NCBI GenBank assembly: GCA_022425725.1
Contig: JAKMEY010000055.1
Location: forward strand, 1-58,541
Source of the DNA: Ilumatobacteraceae bacterium
GTDB taxonomy: Bacteria; Actinomycetota; Acidimicrobiia; Acidimicrobiales; Ilumatobacteraceae
Length of the DNA stretch: 58,541 nt
Reading direction: 5' to 3'
A model generated the notes under the pieces. It was not told where the DNA came from. It searched no databases and saw only the letters and a list, made by a program, of their open reading frames with translations. Positions 1 to 8,359 of the stretch are shown here, piece by piece (the first letter of the stretch is position 1; every line of letters begins with the position of its first letter). The translations under genes were made by a program, and so were the position numbers.

Positions 1-624
1 CCAGGTGTCCTCGAATAGAGCGAAGCCGGGGATTGATTTCGCCGCCATCGTCCGCACCGGGCCCGCAGCGACAAGATTGCACCGGATGTTGTTCGGCCCA
101 AGTTCTTTCGCCAAGTAGCGCGAGAGGCTCTGAAGGGCAGACTTTGCCACACCCATCCAGTTGTAGGCGGGCCAAGCCTGCGAATTGTCGAAATCTAAAC
201 CCACGAGTGATCCACCGTCTGACATCAATGGCACAAACGCGTCAGCGAGCGTCTTTAGTGAGTAGGTCGAAATATGCATGGCGGTTGCGACGTCTTCCCA
301 AGGTGCACCGAAAAAGTCATCGCCGAGACATGACGCCGGTGCAAAGCCGATGGCGTGTAACACACCGTCCACTCGGCCCCAACGTTCGCTGACGGTATTT
401 CGCACGGCTTCAACGTGTTCAGGAACGGTGACATCGAGTTCCAATACTTCGATCTCTGGGTCAATCTTTCGAGCGGTCCTCTTCGTGAGAGAGAGCGCCC
501 GCCCAGCACCGGTCAGAATGAGGTTCGCCCCCTCGGCTTTTGCAATCTCTGCCACCCCATATGCAAGAGAGGCGTCGGTGAGGACTCCGGTGATGACCAG
601 ATTTTTTCCGTCGAGAATTCCCAT
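1..624 (-). CDS. fabI: Enoyl-[acyl-carrier-protein] reductase (NADH), 3' part missing
   Basis: Reduces trans-2-enoyl-ACP in the last step of each type II fatty acid elongation cycle, in the cytoplasm; same family as mycobacterial InhA. The first 208 residues are visible and the remaining roughly 50 lie beyond the window edge. The protein opens MGILDGKNLVITG, a Rossmann-type cofactor-binding start. It carries the catalytic Y-x6-K (YNWMGVAK, Y154 and K161), followed by the NNIRCNLVAAGPVRT stretch typical of FabI/InhA. The ATG at 624 is preceded at 6 bases by TACGTT on the same strand, which suggests a leaderless transcript. It is divergent from the F420 reductase gene. In mycobacteria the InhA reaction feeds mycolate synthesis; nothing here shows mycolates. 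Confidence 0.93.
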   Translation of the reverse strand, partial: MGILDGKNLVITGVLTDASLAYGVAEIAKAEGANLILTGAGRALSLTKRTARKIDPEIEVLELDVTVPEHVEAVRNTVSERWGRVDGVLHAIGFAPASCLGDDFFGAPWEDVATAMHISTYSLKTLADAFVPLMSDGGSLVGLDFDNSQAWPAYNWMGVAKSALQSLSRYLAKELGPNNIRCNLVAAGPVRTMAAKSIPGFALFEDTW

Positions 625-630
625 GCCTGC

Positions 631-636
631 AACGTA
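631..636 (-). promoter_or_regulatory. Putative -10 element of fabI (leaderless)
   Basis: Reading on the minus strand, TACGTT lies 6 bases before the fabI ATG at 624. This matches the TANNNT-N6-RTG pattern seen at other operon heads in the window. No clear -35 is visible. Confidence 0.45.
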
Positions 637-730
637 GCCGACATTGCGAATCCTGAATGGGCTTCGTTCATGTAGAAGAACTGCTCTGCTCGTCAGTTGG
701 TTGCCTCGCCATTTTCGAGTTGCCGTGTGC

Positions 731-736
731 GACAAT
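731..736 (+). promoter_or_regulatory. Putative -10 element of npdG
   Basis: GACAAT lies 6 bases before the ATG at 743. It is a weaker match to TANNNT (first base G) but has the same spacing as the other predicted leaderless promoters here. Confidence 0.3.
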
Positions 737-742
737 GTCGAG

Positions 743-1414
743 ATGAAGATCGGACTAATCGGAGGAAGCGGACCGGCGGGCTCGGCTCTTGGGGCGCGTC
801 TCGCAAGCGTGGGATACGAATGCGTTATCGGTTCCCGCTCCAAATATCGAGCGATGGAGGCGCGCGACCGAGCGATCGACAACAACCCAGAATTGGTGTC
901 TTTGCTCGGTTACGGCGACAACGAAGAAGCAGCTGCATGCGATCTGGTGGTCATCGCAACACCGTGGGATTCCGCAGCGACGACGGCGAAAGAGTACGAA
1001 GACCTGTTGAAGGGCAAGGTGCTCGTCAGTATGGCGAATGCCTTAGTCAAAGTTGGACCTGAATTTCAACCGCTCGTTCCACCTAGAGGCAGCGTTGCTG
1101 CGCACGTGCAGGCGGCCTTGCCAGAAAGCCGGGTCGTCGCTGCATTTCACCACCTGCCTGCAAAAGAATTGGGACATCTTGGCGAACCAATCGACTCAGA
1201 CGTATTGATCTGTGGCGATGATCCGAAGGCAGTCGAAACGGTGAGCGAGATTGTCGGCAAAATTCCTGGCTGTCGCCCGCTTGATGCTGGTGAGTTGTCG
1301 AATGCGACCGCAATCGAGGCGTTTACTGCGGTGCTGCTGCAACTTAACGTCCGGTACCGCACGCGGGTGGCGCCAAAACTCACCGGTATTCGAGACGCCA
1401 GCCTGTCGACCTGA
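743..1414 (+). CDS. npdG: F420-dependent NADP+ oxidoreductase
   Basis: Transfers hydride between reduced coenzyme F420 and NADP+, linking the deazaflavin pool to NADPH in the cytoplasm. The 223-residue protein opens MKIGLIGGSGPAGSALGARL, a Rossmann fold with the GGxGPxG variant usual in this family. SRSKYRAMEAR follows the second strand, where the NADP 2'-phosphate is bound. Later segments VVIATPWDS and AAFHHLPAKEL also fit NpdG. I chose the ATG at 743 because the Rossmann strand begins immediately there; an in-frame start at 644 would add 33 unrelated residues. Its presence implies that the organism makes F420. Mycothiol ligase follows 9 bases later, so both unusual actinobacterial redox cofactors meet here. 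Confidence 0.88.
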   Translation: MKIGLIGGSGPAGSALGARLASVGYECVIGSRSKYRAMEARDRAIDNNPELVSLLGYGDNEEAAACDLVVIATPWDSAATTAKEYEDLLKGKVLVSMANALVKVGPEFQPLVPPRGSVAAHVQAALPESRVVAAFHHLPAKELGHLGEPIDSDVLICGDDPKAVETVSEIVGKIPGCRPLDAGELSNATAIEAFTAVLLQLNVRYRTRVAPKLTGIRDASLST

Positions 1415-1423
1415 GGTATTGAG

Positions 1424-2560
1424 ATGTCGATGATGTTGTATGACACTGCGCGGCGTGAGGTCGTACCGTTCTCGCCGCCGCAGCAAGTGTTGATGTACGT
1501 CTGCGGAATCACGCCATATGACGCAACGCATTTAGGTCACGCGTCGACGTTTCTCGCCTACGACGTGGTGATCAGACGACTGATCGATCTTGGGCATGAA
1601 GTGCGGTGTGTTCGAAATGTCACCGACGTTGATGACCCATTATTCGCGAAGGCTCGTGAACTCGGTGTTCATTATCTCGACCTTGCAGCGGGGGAAGAAG
1701 CGCGCTTCGACGCTGACATGGAGGCCCTCAATGTTCTCCCGGTTCACGCTGCGCCTCGCGCCTCGTCAGCGATTCCAGACATCCGTAAATTCATCCAAGC
1801 GGTCCTCGACGAAGCGCATGCGTACGTCAGCGGAGACTCGGTCTATTTCGATGTGAGCACGTTCGATACGTTCGGCGCAGTCAGTGGGTACCCACAAGAA
1901 GAAATGCTGCGATTGGCGGCATTGCGTGGCGGCAATACCGACGACCCTCAGAAACGAAATCCACTTGACTTTGTTCTCTGGCAACCTTCGGCCGCTGACG
2001 AACCGGCTTGGGAAACCCCATGGGGCCCTGGGCGTCCCGGTTGGCATGTCGAATGCAGTGCTCTTGCGCTACGTGAACTCGGCGAGCATGTGCACCTTCA
2101 TGGCGGGGGAGCAGACCTCATTTTCCCTCATCACGAATGTGAGCGGGCCCAGTCTGAATCGGCAACAAACACTCCGTTTGTTGACCACTGGATGCATGCC
2201 GCTCTCATTTCAAAAGATGGCGAAAAAATGTCAAAGAGTCTCGGCAACCTAGTCTTCATCGACGCTTTACGTGAAGAGTGGGACCCTCGAGCCATTCGAC
2301 TCGGCATCATCTCGCATCATTACCGAACCGAGTGGGAATGGCATGACAATCTTATGTCATCGTCAAATGAGCGGCTGGCTCGTTGGGAGGCAGGTGTCGG
2401 AGGCGATGACGATGGGGCGCTCATCGACGCAGTGCGTGCTGCGTTAGACAACGACCTCGACACCCCTCACGCGTGCTCCCAGATTGATACGGCCGTGAGC
2501 GAAGGTAGGGACCCAACCGCCGCAGCCGCTCTACTCGGTATTGATCTGATCGACAGATGA
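1424..2560 (+). CDS. mshC: L-cysteine:1D-myo-inositol 2-amino-2-deoxy-alpha-D-glucopyranoside ligase
   Basis: ATP-dependent ligation of cysteine to GlcN-inositol, the third committed step of mycothiol synthesis; the enzyme descends from cysteinyl-tRNA synthetase. The catalytic core contains YVCGITPYDATHLGHA (C27, HLGH at 36-39), the zinc-site region HVECSALALRELG and FPHHECE, and KMSKS at 268-272. ITPYDATHLGHA and the lack of a CysRS anticodon-binding domain favour MshC over CysRS. At 378 residues it is about 30 shorter than the mycobacterial enzyme, mainly because the N-terminal strand before LYDTA is missing. An in-frame TGA at 1412 blocks any longer start. GAGG lies 7 bases before the ATG. 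Confidence 0.88.
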   Translation: MSMMLYDTARREVVPFSPPQQVLMYVCGITPYDATHLGHASTFLAYDVVIRRLIDLGHEVRCVRNVTDVDDPLFAKARELGVHYLDLAAGEEARFDADMEALNVLPVHAAPRASSAIPDIRKFIQAVLDEAHAYVSGDSVYFDVSTFDTFGAVSGYPQEEMLRLAALRGGNTDDPQKRNPLDFVLWQPSAADEPAWETPWGPGRPGWHVECSALALRELGEHVHLHGGGADLIFPHHECERAQSESATNTPFVDHWMHAALISKDGEKMSKSLGNLVFIDALREEWDPRAIRLGIISHHYRTEWEWHDNLMSSSNERLARWEAGVGGDDDGALIDAVRAALDNDLDTPHACSQIDTAVSEGRDPTAAAALLGIDLIDR

Positions 2561-2587
2561 TCTCGTGTTGCGCGGGTCTCAGGCTCG

Positions 2588-2593
2588 TAGACT
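2588..2593 (+). promoter_or_regulatory. Putative -10 element of thrS
   Basis: TAGACT lies 9 bases before the thrS ATG. The spacing is slightly longer than the 6-7 seen elsewhere, so transcription may start at the ATG or a few bases before it. Confidence 0.3.
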
Positions 2594-2602
2594 TCGGGGT
2601 CT

Positions 2603-4585
2603 ATGTCAACGCTTTCGGTCACGCTTCCTGACGGTTCCACACGTGAACTCGCGCAGGGTGCAACAGCGCTCGATCTTGCCAAGTCGATCGGGTCGGGTCT
2701 CGCCAAGGCTGCAGTTGCTGCAGTGGTTGACGGTGTCGAAACCGACCTCACTGCGGGCCTGAGTGATGGCCAAGAGGTCGCAATCATCACTGCGAATACT
2801 GATGAAGGTCGACATGTCCTCCGCCATTCAACGGCTCATGTTCTTGCTCAGGCGGTCACCCGGCTATTTCCAGGGGCCAAATTTTCTGTCGGTCCTGCGA
2901 TCGAACATGGTTTTTACTACGACTTCGATTTGCCTGATGGCAAAACCTTCTCTGACGATGACCTTGGCGCCATTCAGAAAGAAATGGAACGCATCGTCAA
3001 AGAAGATCAGCCATTTATTCGGTCTGAGATGTCTCCTGATGAGGCCCTCGAACTCTTCGCTGATCAACCGTATAAGTGTGAAATCATTCAGCGGGTGACG
3101 AGTGCCGACGGCGATGCACTCGACGCAGGCGAGGTGGGGTCAGGCGATGCCATCAGCGCATATCGCAATTCGGACACCTTCGTTGACATGTGTGTGGGTC
3201 CGCATGTGCCAAGCACTGGGAAACTCAAACACTTTGCGTTGCAGCGAACCTCTGGGGCGTATTGGCGTGGTTCAGAAGAAGCACGAATGTTGCAACGTAT
3301 CTATGGCACCGCATGGGAATCGAAAGGCGCTCTCGAAGAGCACCTCACCCAGTTAGAAGAGGCGGCAAAACGTGATCATCGCCGTCTCGCAACAGAACTT
3401 GACCTTTTGAGCTTTCCGTCGGAAATCGGTGGCGGTCTGGCCATCTGGCACCCGAAAGGCGCCACCGTCCGCCGAATGATGGAGGACTACAGCCGAGAGC
3501 GTCATGAGCGTGGTGGCTATCAGTTCGTGTTCACTCCGCACCTTGCGAATGGCAAGTTGTTCTCAACCTCGGGACACCTTGATTACTACGCCGATGGCAT
3601 GTACCCGCCGATGGAAATGGATAACGGCACGTACTACATGAAGCCGATGAACTGTCCGATGCACTGTTTGGTGTTCGCTAGCCGGCAACGCAGTTATCGC
3701 GAACTTCCGATTCGACTGTTTGAACTCGGAAACGTATATCGCTACGAACGGGCAGGAACATTGCACGGCCTCATGCGAATCCGAGGGTTCACACAAGATG
3801 ACAGCCATATTTTCTGTCGTGAAGATCAGCTCGCCGACGAAGTCGCATCACTCCTCGATTTTGTTCTGTCGGTGCTGAGAGCATTTGGGTTTGATGACTT
3901 CACCTTCAACCTCTCAACGAAAGACCCGGGGAAATTTGTCGGATCCGACGAGATTTGGGAGAAAGCGACCGAAGCCCTCCGCGAAGCTCTCGACTCGCAC
4001 GGGCTTGACTACGGCGTCAAAGAGGGCGACGCTGCGTTCTACGGGCCAAAAATCGATATCGATATTCGCGATGCGATCGGCCGGTCATGGCAGTTGTCGA
4101 CCATCCAGGCTGATTTCAACAATCCAGAACGGTTCGACCTCGAATACATCGGGGCCGATAACGCTCGGCACCGCCCGATCATGTTGCACCGGGCGCTATT
4201 CGGGTCAATCGAACGTTTCTTTGGGGTGCTCCTCGAGCACTACGCCGGAGCATTTCCGACGTGGCTCGCGCCGGTTCAAGTGAGGGTGCTCCCCGTCGCT
4301 GCAGCCCACGAGGACTATGCCCGCTCAGTTGAAGATCAACTCTCCGCTGCCGGGGTCCGAGTCGATCGTGTCGACGCCAACGATGGGCTCGGCAAGCGCA
4401 TTCGAGCGGCAAAGCTTGAAAAGCTTCCGTATGTGCTCGTTGTTGGTGATGACGATGTTGCGAACACCACCGTCGGGGTGAATCCTCGGGGAGGTGACGT
4501 CGAACGTGATGTCCCATTGCAGTCATTCTTGATGACAATCGCCGCAGAGATCGAACAGGGGACCTCCCAGGCGATGTCGGCGTGA
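2603..4585 (+). CDS. thrS: Threonyl-tRNA synthetase
   Basis: Class II aminoacyl-tRNA synthetase charging tRNA-Thr. The 660 residues show the full bacterial domain order: TGS domain (about 1-62, [11 protein letters not shown]), editing domain (about 65-230, including [12 protein letters not shown]), catalytic domain (about 250-540) and C-terminal anticodon-binding domain. Recognisable motifs are MNCPMHC with the zinc-binding cysteine, [20 protein letters not shown] (motif 2), and the motif 3 region [19 protein letters not shown]. The length is normal. The next gene starts inside its TGA (GTGA), so the two are translationally coupled. thrS followed by a HIT protein, pgsA, PatA and pimA is the mycobacterial order. 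Confidence 0.97.
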   Translation: MSTLSVTLPDGSTRELAQGATALDLAKSIGSGLAKAAVAAVVDGVETDLTAGLSDGQEVAIITANTDEGRHVLRHSTAHVLAQAVTRLFPGAKFSVGPAIEHGFYYDFDLPDGKTFSDDDLGAIQKEMERIVKEDQPFIRSEMSPDEALELFADQPYKCEIIQRVTSADGDALDAGEVGSGDAISAYRNSDTFVDMCVGPHVPSTGKLKHFALQRTSGAYWRGSEEARMLQRIYGTAWESKGALEEHLTQLEEAAKRDHRRLATELDLLSFPSEIGGGLAIWHPKGATVRRMMEDYSRERHERGGYQFVFTPHLANGKLFSTSGHLDYYADGMYPPMEMDNGTYYMKPMNCPMHCLVFASRQRSYRELPIRLFELGNVYRYERAGTLHGLMRIRGFTQDDSHIFCREDQLADEVASLLDFVLSVLRAFGFDDFTFNLSTKDPGKFVGSDEIWEKATEALREALDSHGLDYGVKEGDAAFYGPKIDIDIRDAIGRSWQLSTIQADFNNPERFDLEYIGADNARHRPIMLHRALFGSIERFFGVLLEHYAGAFPTWLAPVQVRVLPVAAAHEDYARSVEDQLSAAGVRVDRVDANDGLGKRIRAAKLEKLPYVLVVGDDDVANTTVGVNPRGGDVERDVPLQSFLMTIAAEIEQGTSQAMSA

Positions 4586-5097
4586 ATTCGATCGAAATTC
4601 TTTGGAACGGTTGGCGAAACGATTACGTGCGGAGTGACGGCGACAAGTCGGAGGGCAGTGTGTTCACTCGCCTGTTCGAGTCTGGAGAACCGGACGAGAC
4701 AACCTTCATTGTTCACCGAAGTTCGACATGTTTTGCGTTGCTCAACATTTATCCCTACTCGACTGGCCACCTTTTGGTAGTTCCCTACCGGGAGGTCGCT
4801 GCGATCGACGAACTCAACCCTGAAGAACTTGTTGATCTCTGGTCGGAGGTGAACGACGGGGTGACAGCACTGCGTGCATCACACAACCCAGAGGGGTTCA
4901 ACATCGGTATCAACATGGGTAAGACTGCTGGGGGTTCGGTTGCCGAGCACTTGCATGTGCATGTCGTGCCCCGATGGACTGGAGATTCCAACTTTATGAC
5001 CGCAGTTGCGCAGGCGCGAACGATTCCTGAGGCGTTGAACGTGACCTATGGCCGGTTGAGAGATCAATGGCCTCAGCCGAACAACGGAATAGGGTGA
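4582..5097 (+). CDS. HIT-family nucleotide hydrolase or phosphorylase (Ap4A phosphorylase-like, Rv2613c type)
   Basis: Histidine-triad protein of 171 residues. The signature HLHVHVV (H123, H125, H127) is the HxHxHxx nucleotide-phosphate active site, and NIGINMGKTAGGSVAEHLH before it is typical of the actinobacterial branch. The mycobacterial homologue in the same position, Rv2613c, was reported as an Ap4A phosphorylase; transfer of that activity is inference. The GTG start overlaps the thrS stop by four bases. It sits between thrS and the phosphatidylinositol genes, as in mycobacteria. ThrRS makes Ap4A as a side product in some bacteria, which gives the pairing a possible rationale. Confidence 0.88.
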   Translation: MNSIEILWNGWRNDYVRSDGDKSEGSVFTRLFESGEPDETTFIVHRSSTCFALLNIYPYSTGHLLVVPYREVAAIDELNPEELVDLWSEVNDGVTALRASHNPEGFNIGINMGKTAGGSVAEHLHVHVVPRWTGDSNFMTAVAQARTIPEALNVTYGRLRDQWPQPNNGIG

Positions 5098-5101
5098 AGA
5101 C

Positions 5102-5605
5102 ATGACCAGCGACACCCCCTACACCTCCGAAGACGATGTCGTTGACGTTCTTCCTCAAGATCTTGATCCGCAGGCTTTTGCTGGTGCATATAAATTCCCT
5201 GACAACTCCCGCCGAAGGATTCCCGCTGTGATGTACGTCGTGTTGGGTGTCGGCGCGATCGTTGGATCGGTTGCAGATCTGTCGTCAGTAAACGGCGGTG
5301 TTCTCGCTGCAGGAATCGGGTTGTTGGCGTTTGGTGCGTTCGGTGTCTATTCGGGTCGGAAAATGTCGGTTGATGAACGCGCTGCTCTCATCGCATCTCA
5401 GCAAGCGATCGGGTTTCCGGTTGGGCACGCATCGGCACAGCAAGTGTGGCGAGGAATGGGCAGCCGACCGACGTGGCGAGTGCTGGCCTATTCAGGAGAG
5501 GTTCCGCCGCGGCGGCGGGCACTGGTTCTTGTTGACGCTGTGAGCGGCGAAGTTGTCGAACATCTCGTCGAAGACAATGTCGAAGAGGTCGGCGAAGATG
5601 CTTGA
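5102..5605 (+). CDS. Small membrane protein of unknown function
   Basis: I do not recognise a family. The 167-residue protein has an acidic N-terminus (about 1-25), then two hydrophobic segments at about 42-62 and 66-86 that should form a membrane hairpin. A basic cytoplasmic tail follows and ends in a very acidic stretch (VEDNVEEVGEDA). The ATG lies 4 bases after the HIT gene stop, and the coding sequence overlaps the next gene (PIP synthase) by 8 bases (ATGCTTGA), so translation is probably coupled. In mycobacteria the HIT gene and pgsA1 are adjacent without this insertion. A helper role for the phosphatidylinositol enzyme is possible but purely positional. Confidence 0.75.
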   Translation: MTSDTPYTSEDDVVDVLPQDLDPQAFAGAYKFPDNSRRRIPAVMYVVLGVGAIVGSVADLSSVNGGVLAAGIGLLAFGAFGVYSGRKMSVDERAALIASQQAIGFPVGHASAQQVWRGMGSRPTWRVLAYSGEVPPRRRALVLVDAVSGEVVEHLVEDNVEEVGEDA

Positions 5606-6329
5606 CGGCCACTTTCGCGGCCCGGTCGACCGGATGGTGCGTCCGATTGGTCGGGCTCTCCTAAAGACAAAGCTCACACCTGACCATCTCACGTTCTTTG
5701 GGCTGGTGATTGCGGCCCTTGCGGCGGTTGCCATTGGCTCAGGGCGTCTCATCCTTGGGTTGATCTTGGTGATCCTTGCGGCCTTACCCGACTTATTTGA
5801 TGGTGCGCTCGCAAAAGCCAGTAATTCATCGAGTCAGCGTGGAGCGTTCTTCGACTCAACCATGGATCGGGTCACCGACAACATGTTGCTAGGCGGAATG
5901 GCCTGGTACTTCGCTGACAACTACTCGGCGCGCCTCACCGTGCTGCCGTTCGCTGTAGCCGCGGTGGCCTCACTCATCTCGTATCAACGTGCGAAAGCTG
6001 AATCACTCGGCCTTGACGCCAAGGGCGGTCTGATGGAACGAGCTGAGCGAATTGTTCTGCTCTGCATCGGCCTTCTCCTTGAAGGTATTGGTCTCGACCC
6101 TGCGCTGGCAGTGGTGCTGTGGATTCTCCTCGTGCTCATTAGCTTCACCGCAGTGCTCAGATTCGTGAAGGTCTGGCGTCAGGCCGAGGTCGCTCAGGTG
6201 ACTCAAGAACGCATCGATCTGCGGCATGAGCGTCGAGGTGAACGGCGAAGCGTGAGAATCGACCGCATGGAAGAACGGCGGATGGTGGGTCAGCGCCGCC
6301 GGGAGGATCGTCGTCGCGGTTCGCGCTGA
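5598..6329 (+). CDS. pgsA: CDP-alcohol phosphatidyltransferase, probable phosphatidylinositol-phosphate synthase
   Basis: Membrane enzyme expected to join CDP-diacylglycerol with inositol 1-phosphate, giving the PIP precursor of phosphatidylinositol and PIMs. Assignment to PIP synthase rather than PgsA/PssA rests on the neighbours (PatA-like, pimA). The CDP-alcohol motif DxxDGxxAR-x8-GxxxDxxxD appears as D65, D68-G69, A72-K73, G82, D86, D90, so the arginine of the AR pair is lysine here. About six hydrophobic segments follow, then a highly charged, arginine-rich C-terminal tail (about 200-243). The ATG at 5598 is chosen because MLDGHFRGPVDRM matches family N-termini. An in-frame ATG at 5553 lies well inside the upstream gene. 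Confidence 0.85.
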   Translation: MLDGHFRGPVDRMVRPIGRALLKTKLTPDHLTFFGLVIAALAAVAIGSGRLILGLILVILAALPDLFDGALAKASNSSSQRGAFFDSTMDRVTDNMLLGGMAWYFADNYSARLTVLPFAVAAVASLISYQRAKAESLGLDAKGGLMERAERIVLLCIGLLLEGIGLDPALAVVLWILLVLISFTAVLRFVKVWRQAEVAQVTQERIDLRHERRGERRSVRIDRMEERRMVGQRRREDRRRGSR

Positions 6330-6330
6330 G

Positions 6331-7227
6331 ATGTCGCGACAACTCAAACTTCTTCAAGCGGGAGAGAGTGTCGTTCGTCGGGTTCCCCGTTCTGTATTGA
6401 AGGCCGTTTCGTCGACCATTGGTGTTGCGAGCCGTGCGTATGCTCGTGGCGGTAGGCGGCAGGCGGCTATTCATCAGCAGCGGGTCACCCCCGGTCTCCA
6501 TGGTTGGAAGTTGGATCGTCGTGTTGATGAGGTCTACTCCGGGTACGCAACGTACTGGCTGGAAAGCCTTCGGTTGCCGTACCTCAGCCGTCAACAGGTC
6601 AACGACGCCATCGCCGTACATGGTTACGAGCATGTCGAGGCCGGTCTTGCGGCCGGCAAGGGAGTCATTCTTGCCCTGCCCCATCTCGGTGGTTGGGAAT
6701 GGGCCGGGCGATGGCTTGCTGACCAAGGCGTTGACGTCGTGGCGGTCGCAGAGCGGCTCGGCGATGAAGAAGTGCATCGCTACCTCACCGATCTACGGGC
6801 CACACTTGGCCTTACTGTCATCGAACTCGACGCATCATCAGGGGCCAAAGTGCTGGCGGCCCTGCGCTCAAATGCGGTGGTGTGCCTCATCTCAGATCGC
6901 GATATGCAGGGCGGGGGAGTAGAGGTTGACTTTTTTGGAGAACGCACGACCGTGCCCGGCGGCCCTGCCACGCTCGCCCTACGCACAGGCGCGACCGTGC
7001 TACCAACTGCGGTGTTTCATTCCCCGGGGGTAGATGGACATATCGGTCTTGTTAAGCCGCCGATTCCAATTGAACGATGCTCGAAGTCGCTTCGAGACGA
7101 TGTCGAACGCATTACACAACATCTCACGAATGAACTCGCAGAATTTATTGAACGTGCCCCGGCGCAGTGGCATCTCCTGCAACCCAATTGGCCGTCGGAT
7201 CACAAAGTAGGTCAACGTGGCGGGTGA
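6331..7227 (+). CDS. Lysophospholipid acyltransferase-type phosphatidylinositol mannoside acyltransferase
   Basis: Lauroyl/myristoyl acyltransferase-fold protein (LpxL/HtrB superfamily) of 298 residues. The catalytic H-x4-E is seen as HLGGWE (H118, E123) after the hydrophobic strand GVILALP. Further family blocks are DRDMQGGGVEVDFFGE and PGGPATLALRTGA. In mycobacteria the homologue in this position, PatA (Rv2611c), acylates the 6-position of the mannose on PIM1/PIM2 at the cytoplasmic face of the membrane. The start lies one base after the stop of the PIP synthase gene, and the stop overlaps the pimA start by 11 bases. Substrate is inferred from context. Confidence 0.87.
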   Translation: MSRQLKLLQAGESVVRRVPRSVLKAVSSTIGVASRAYARGGRRQAAIHQQRVTPGLHGWKLDRRVDEVYSGYATYWLESLRLPYLSRQQVNDAIAVHGYEHVEAGLAAGKGVILALPHLGGWEWAGRWLADQGVDVVAVAERLGDEEVHRYLTDLRATLGLTVIELDASSGAKVLAALRSNAVVCLISDRDMQGGGVEVDFFGERTTVPGGPATLALRTGATVLPTAVFHSPGVDGHIGLVKPPIPIERCSKSLRDDVERITQHLTNELAEFIERAPAQWHLLQPNWPSDHKVGQRGG

Positions 7228-8332
7228 CGCACTTAGAGTAGCGATGTTCTGCCCATACAGCCTGAGCATTCCAGGCGGAGTGCAGTCACAAGTGCTCGGG
7301 CTTGCGCACGCACTTCGGCGAATTGGACACGAGGTCCGCGTCTTGGGGCCCTGCGACGGGCCTCCTCCTGCTTCATTCGTGACGCCATTGGGTGACTCGT
7401 TGCCGACCGCAGCCAATGGTTCGGTGGCGCCGCTCGCCCCCGACCCAAGTGCAGCGCTTCGAACCGTCAGAGCGCTGCGTGACGAGCAGTTTGATGTGTG
7501 GCATTTGCATGAGCCATTGGCGCCCGGGCCGACTCTGACCGCCTTGACGCTTCACTCGCGTCCGATCGTCGCAACCTTCCATGCGGCTGGCCGATCGAGC
7601 AGCTACCGCTTTCTGAAGCCGGTGTTGAAACCTCTAACGAAGCGCATTAACCACCGCGTTGCGGTCTCAAACGAAGCAAAACGACTCGTGGAGCAGCACT
7701 TCCCGGGGGAGTATGAGGTGCTGTTCAACGGTGTCGCTATCGGCACAGAGGTCGCGGGAGATGATGTCGCTATCGACGGTGGCGCTGATCCGTCTGTTCT
7801 ATTCGTTGGCCGACATGAGGAGCGAAAAGGTCTGAGCACGCTTCTTGAAGCGGTCACCGTACTTGAGGAAGACCACGATTATCGGTTGACGTGTCACATC
7901 ATTGGTCGTGGGCCAGACACCGACTCACTTCGGAGTTCCTATGCCAATCCAGAGCGCTTTCGCTGGCATGGGCAGGCGTCGGAATCTGAAAAGATTTCGC
8001 GACTGAAGTCAGCAACGGTATTTGTTGCACCAGCGCTTCGAGGGGAGTCATTTGGGGTCGTGCTGTTGGAGGCAATGGCATCGTCGACTGCGGTCATCGC
8101 AAGCGACATTCCTGGCTATCGAAATGTGGCAACGAACGGAACCGACGCTGTGCTCGTTGAACCTGGAAACGCTGTTGAGTTGGCATCAGCGATAAAAGCA
8201 GTGCTGACCGATACTGCCTACCGAGACCGCCTTGTCTCTGAAGGCTTGAAGACCGCAGCGTCAATGTCGATGGATCGCTTGGCAACGCTCTACGAGGAGC
8301 GTTACCGGTTGGTGCTTAATTCCCGGGCTTGA
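7217..8332 (+). CDS. pimA: Phosphatidyl-myo-inositol alpha-mannosyltransferase (GT4)
   Basis: GT-B glycosyltransferase expected to transfer mannose from GDP-mannose to the 2-position of phosphatidylinositol, the first step of PIM synthesis, at the inner membrane face. The N-terminal domain opens RVAMFCPYSLSIPGGVQSQV, with the glycine-rich loop of PimA. The C-terminal domain has VLFVGRHEERKGL and the GT4 E-x7-E motif (E277 to E285, ESFGVVLLE). The 371-residue length fits PimA. The GTG start overlaps the acyltransferase gene by 11 bases, so the three lipid genes form one coupled unit. Confidence 0.9.
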   Translation: MAGDALRVAMFCPYSLSIPGGVQSQVLGLAHALRRIGHEVRVLGPCDGPPPASFVTPLGDSLPTAANGSVAPLAPDPSAALRTVRALRDEQFDVWHLHEPLAPGPTLTALTLHSRPIVATFHAAGRSSSYRFLKPVLKPLTKRINHRVAVSNEAKRLVEQHFPGEYEVLFNGVAIGTEVAGDDVAIDGGADPSVLFVGRHEERKGLSTLLEAVTVLEEDHDYRLTCHIIGRGPDTDSLRSSYANPERFRWHGQASESEKISRLKSATVFVAPALRGESFGVVLLEAMASSTAVIASDIPGYRNVATNGTDAVLVEPGNAVELASAIKAVLTDTAYRDRLVSEGLKTAASMSMDRLATLYEERYRLVLNSRA

Positions 8333-8347
8333 GCACCCGCACAGACG

Positions 8348-8353
8348 TAGACT
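8348..8353 (+). promoter_or_regulatory. Putative -10 element of lemA (leaderless)
   Basis: TAGACT lies 6 bases before the lemA ATG at 8360 and 15 bases after the pimA stop. This suggests a new transcription unit without a 5' leader. Confidence 0.5.
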
Positions 8354-8359
8354 TGCCCT

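Noticed and set aside
6157-6777. Open frame of 206 codons on the minus strand
   Set aside because: It is antisense to the well-supported PIP synthase and acyltransferase genes and resembles no family.
8329-8353. TTGAGC as -35 for lemA, and similar TTGACC before pdxS and TTGATG before ruvC
   Set aside because: Spacers of 13-14 bases to the -10 are too short for a normal promoter; I treat these as chance and claim only the -10 elements.
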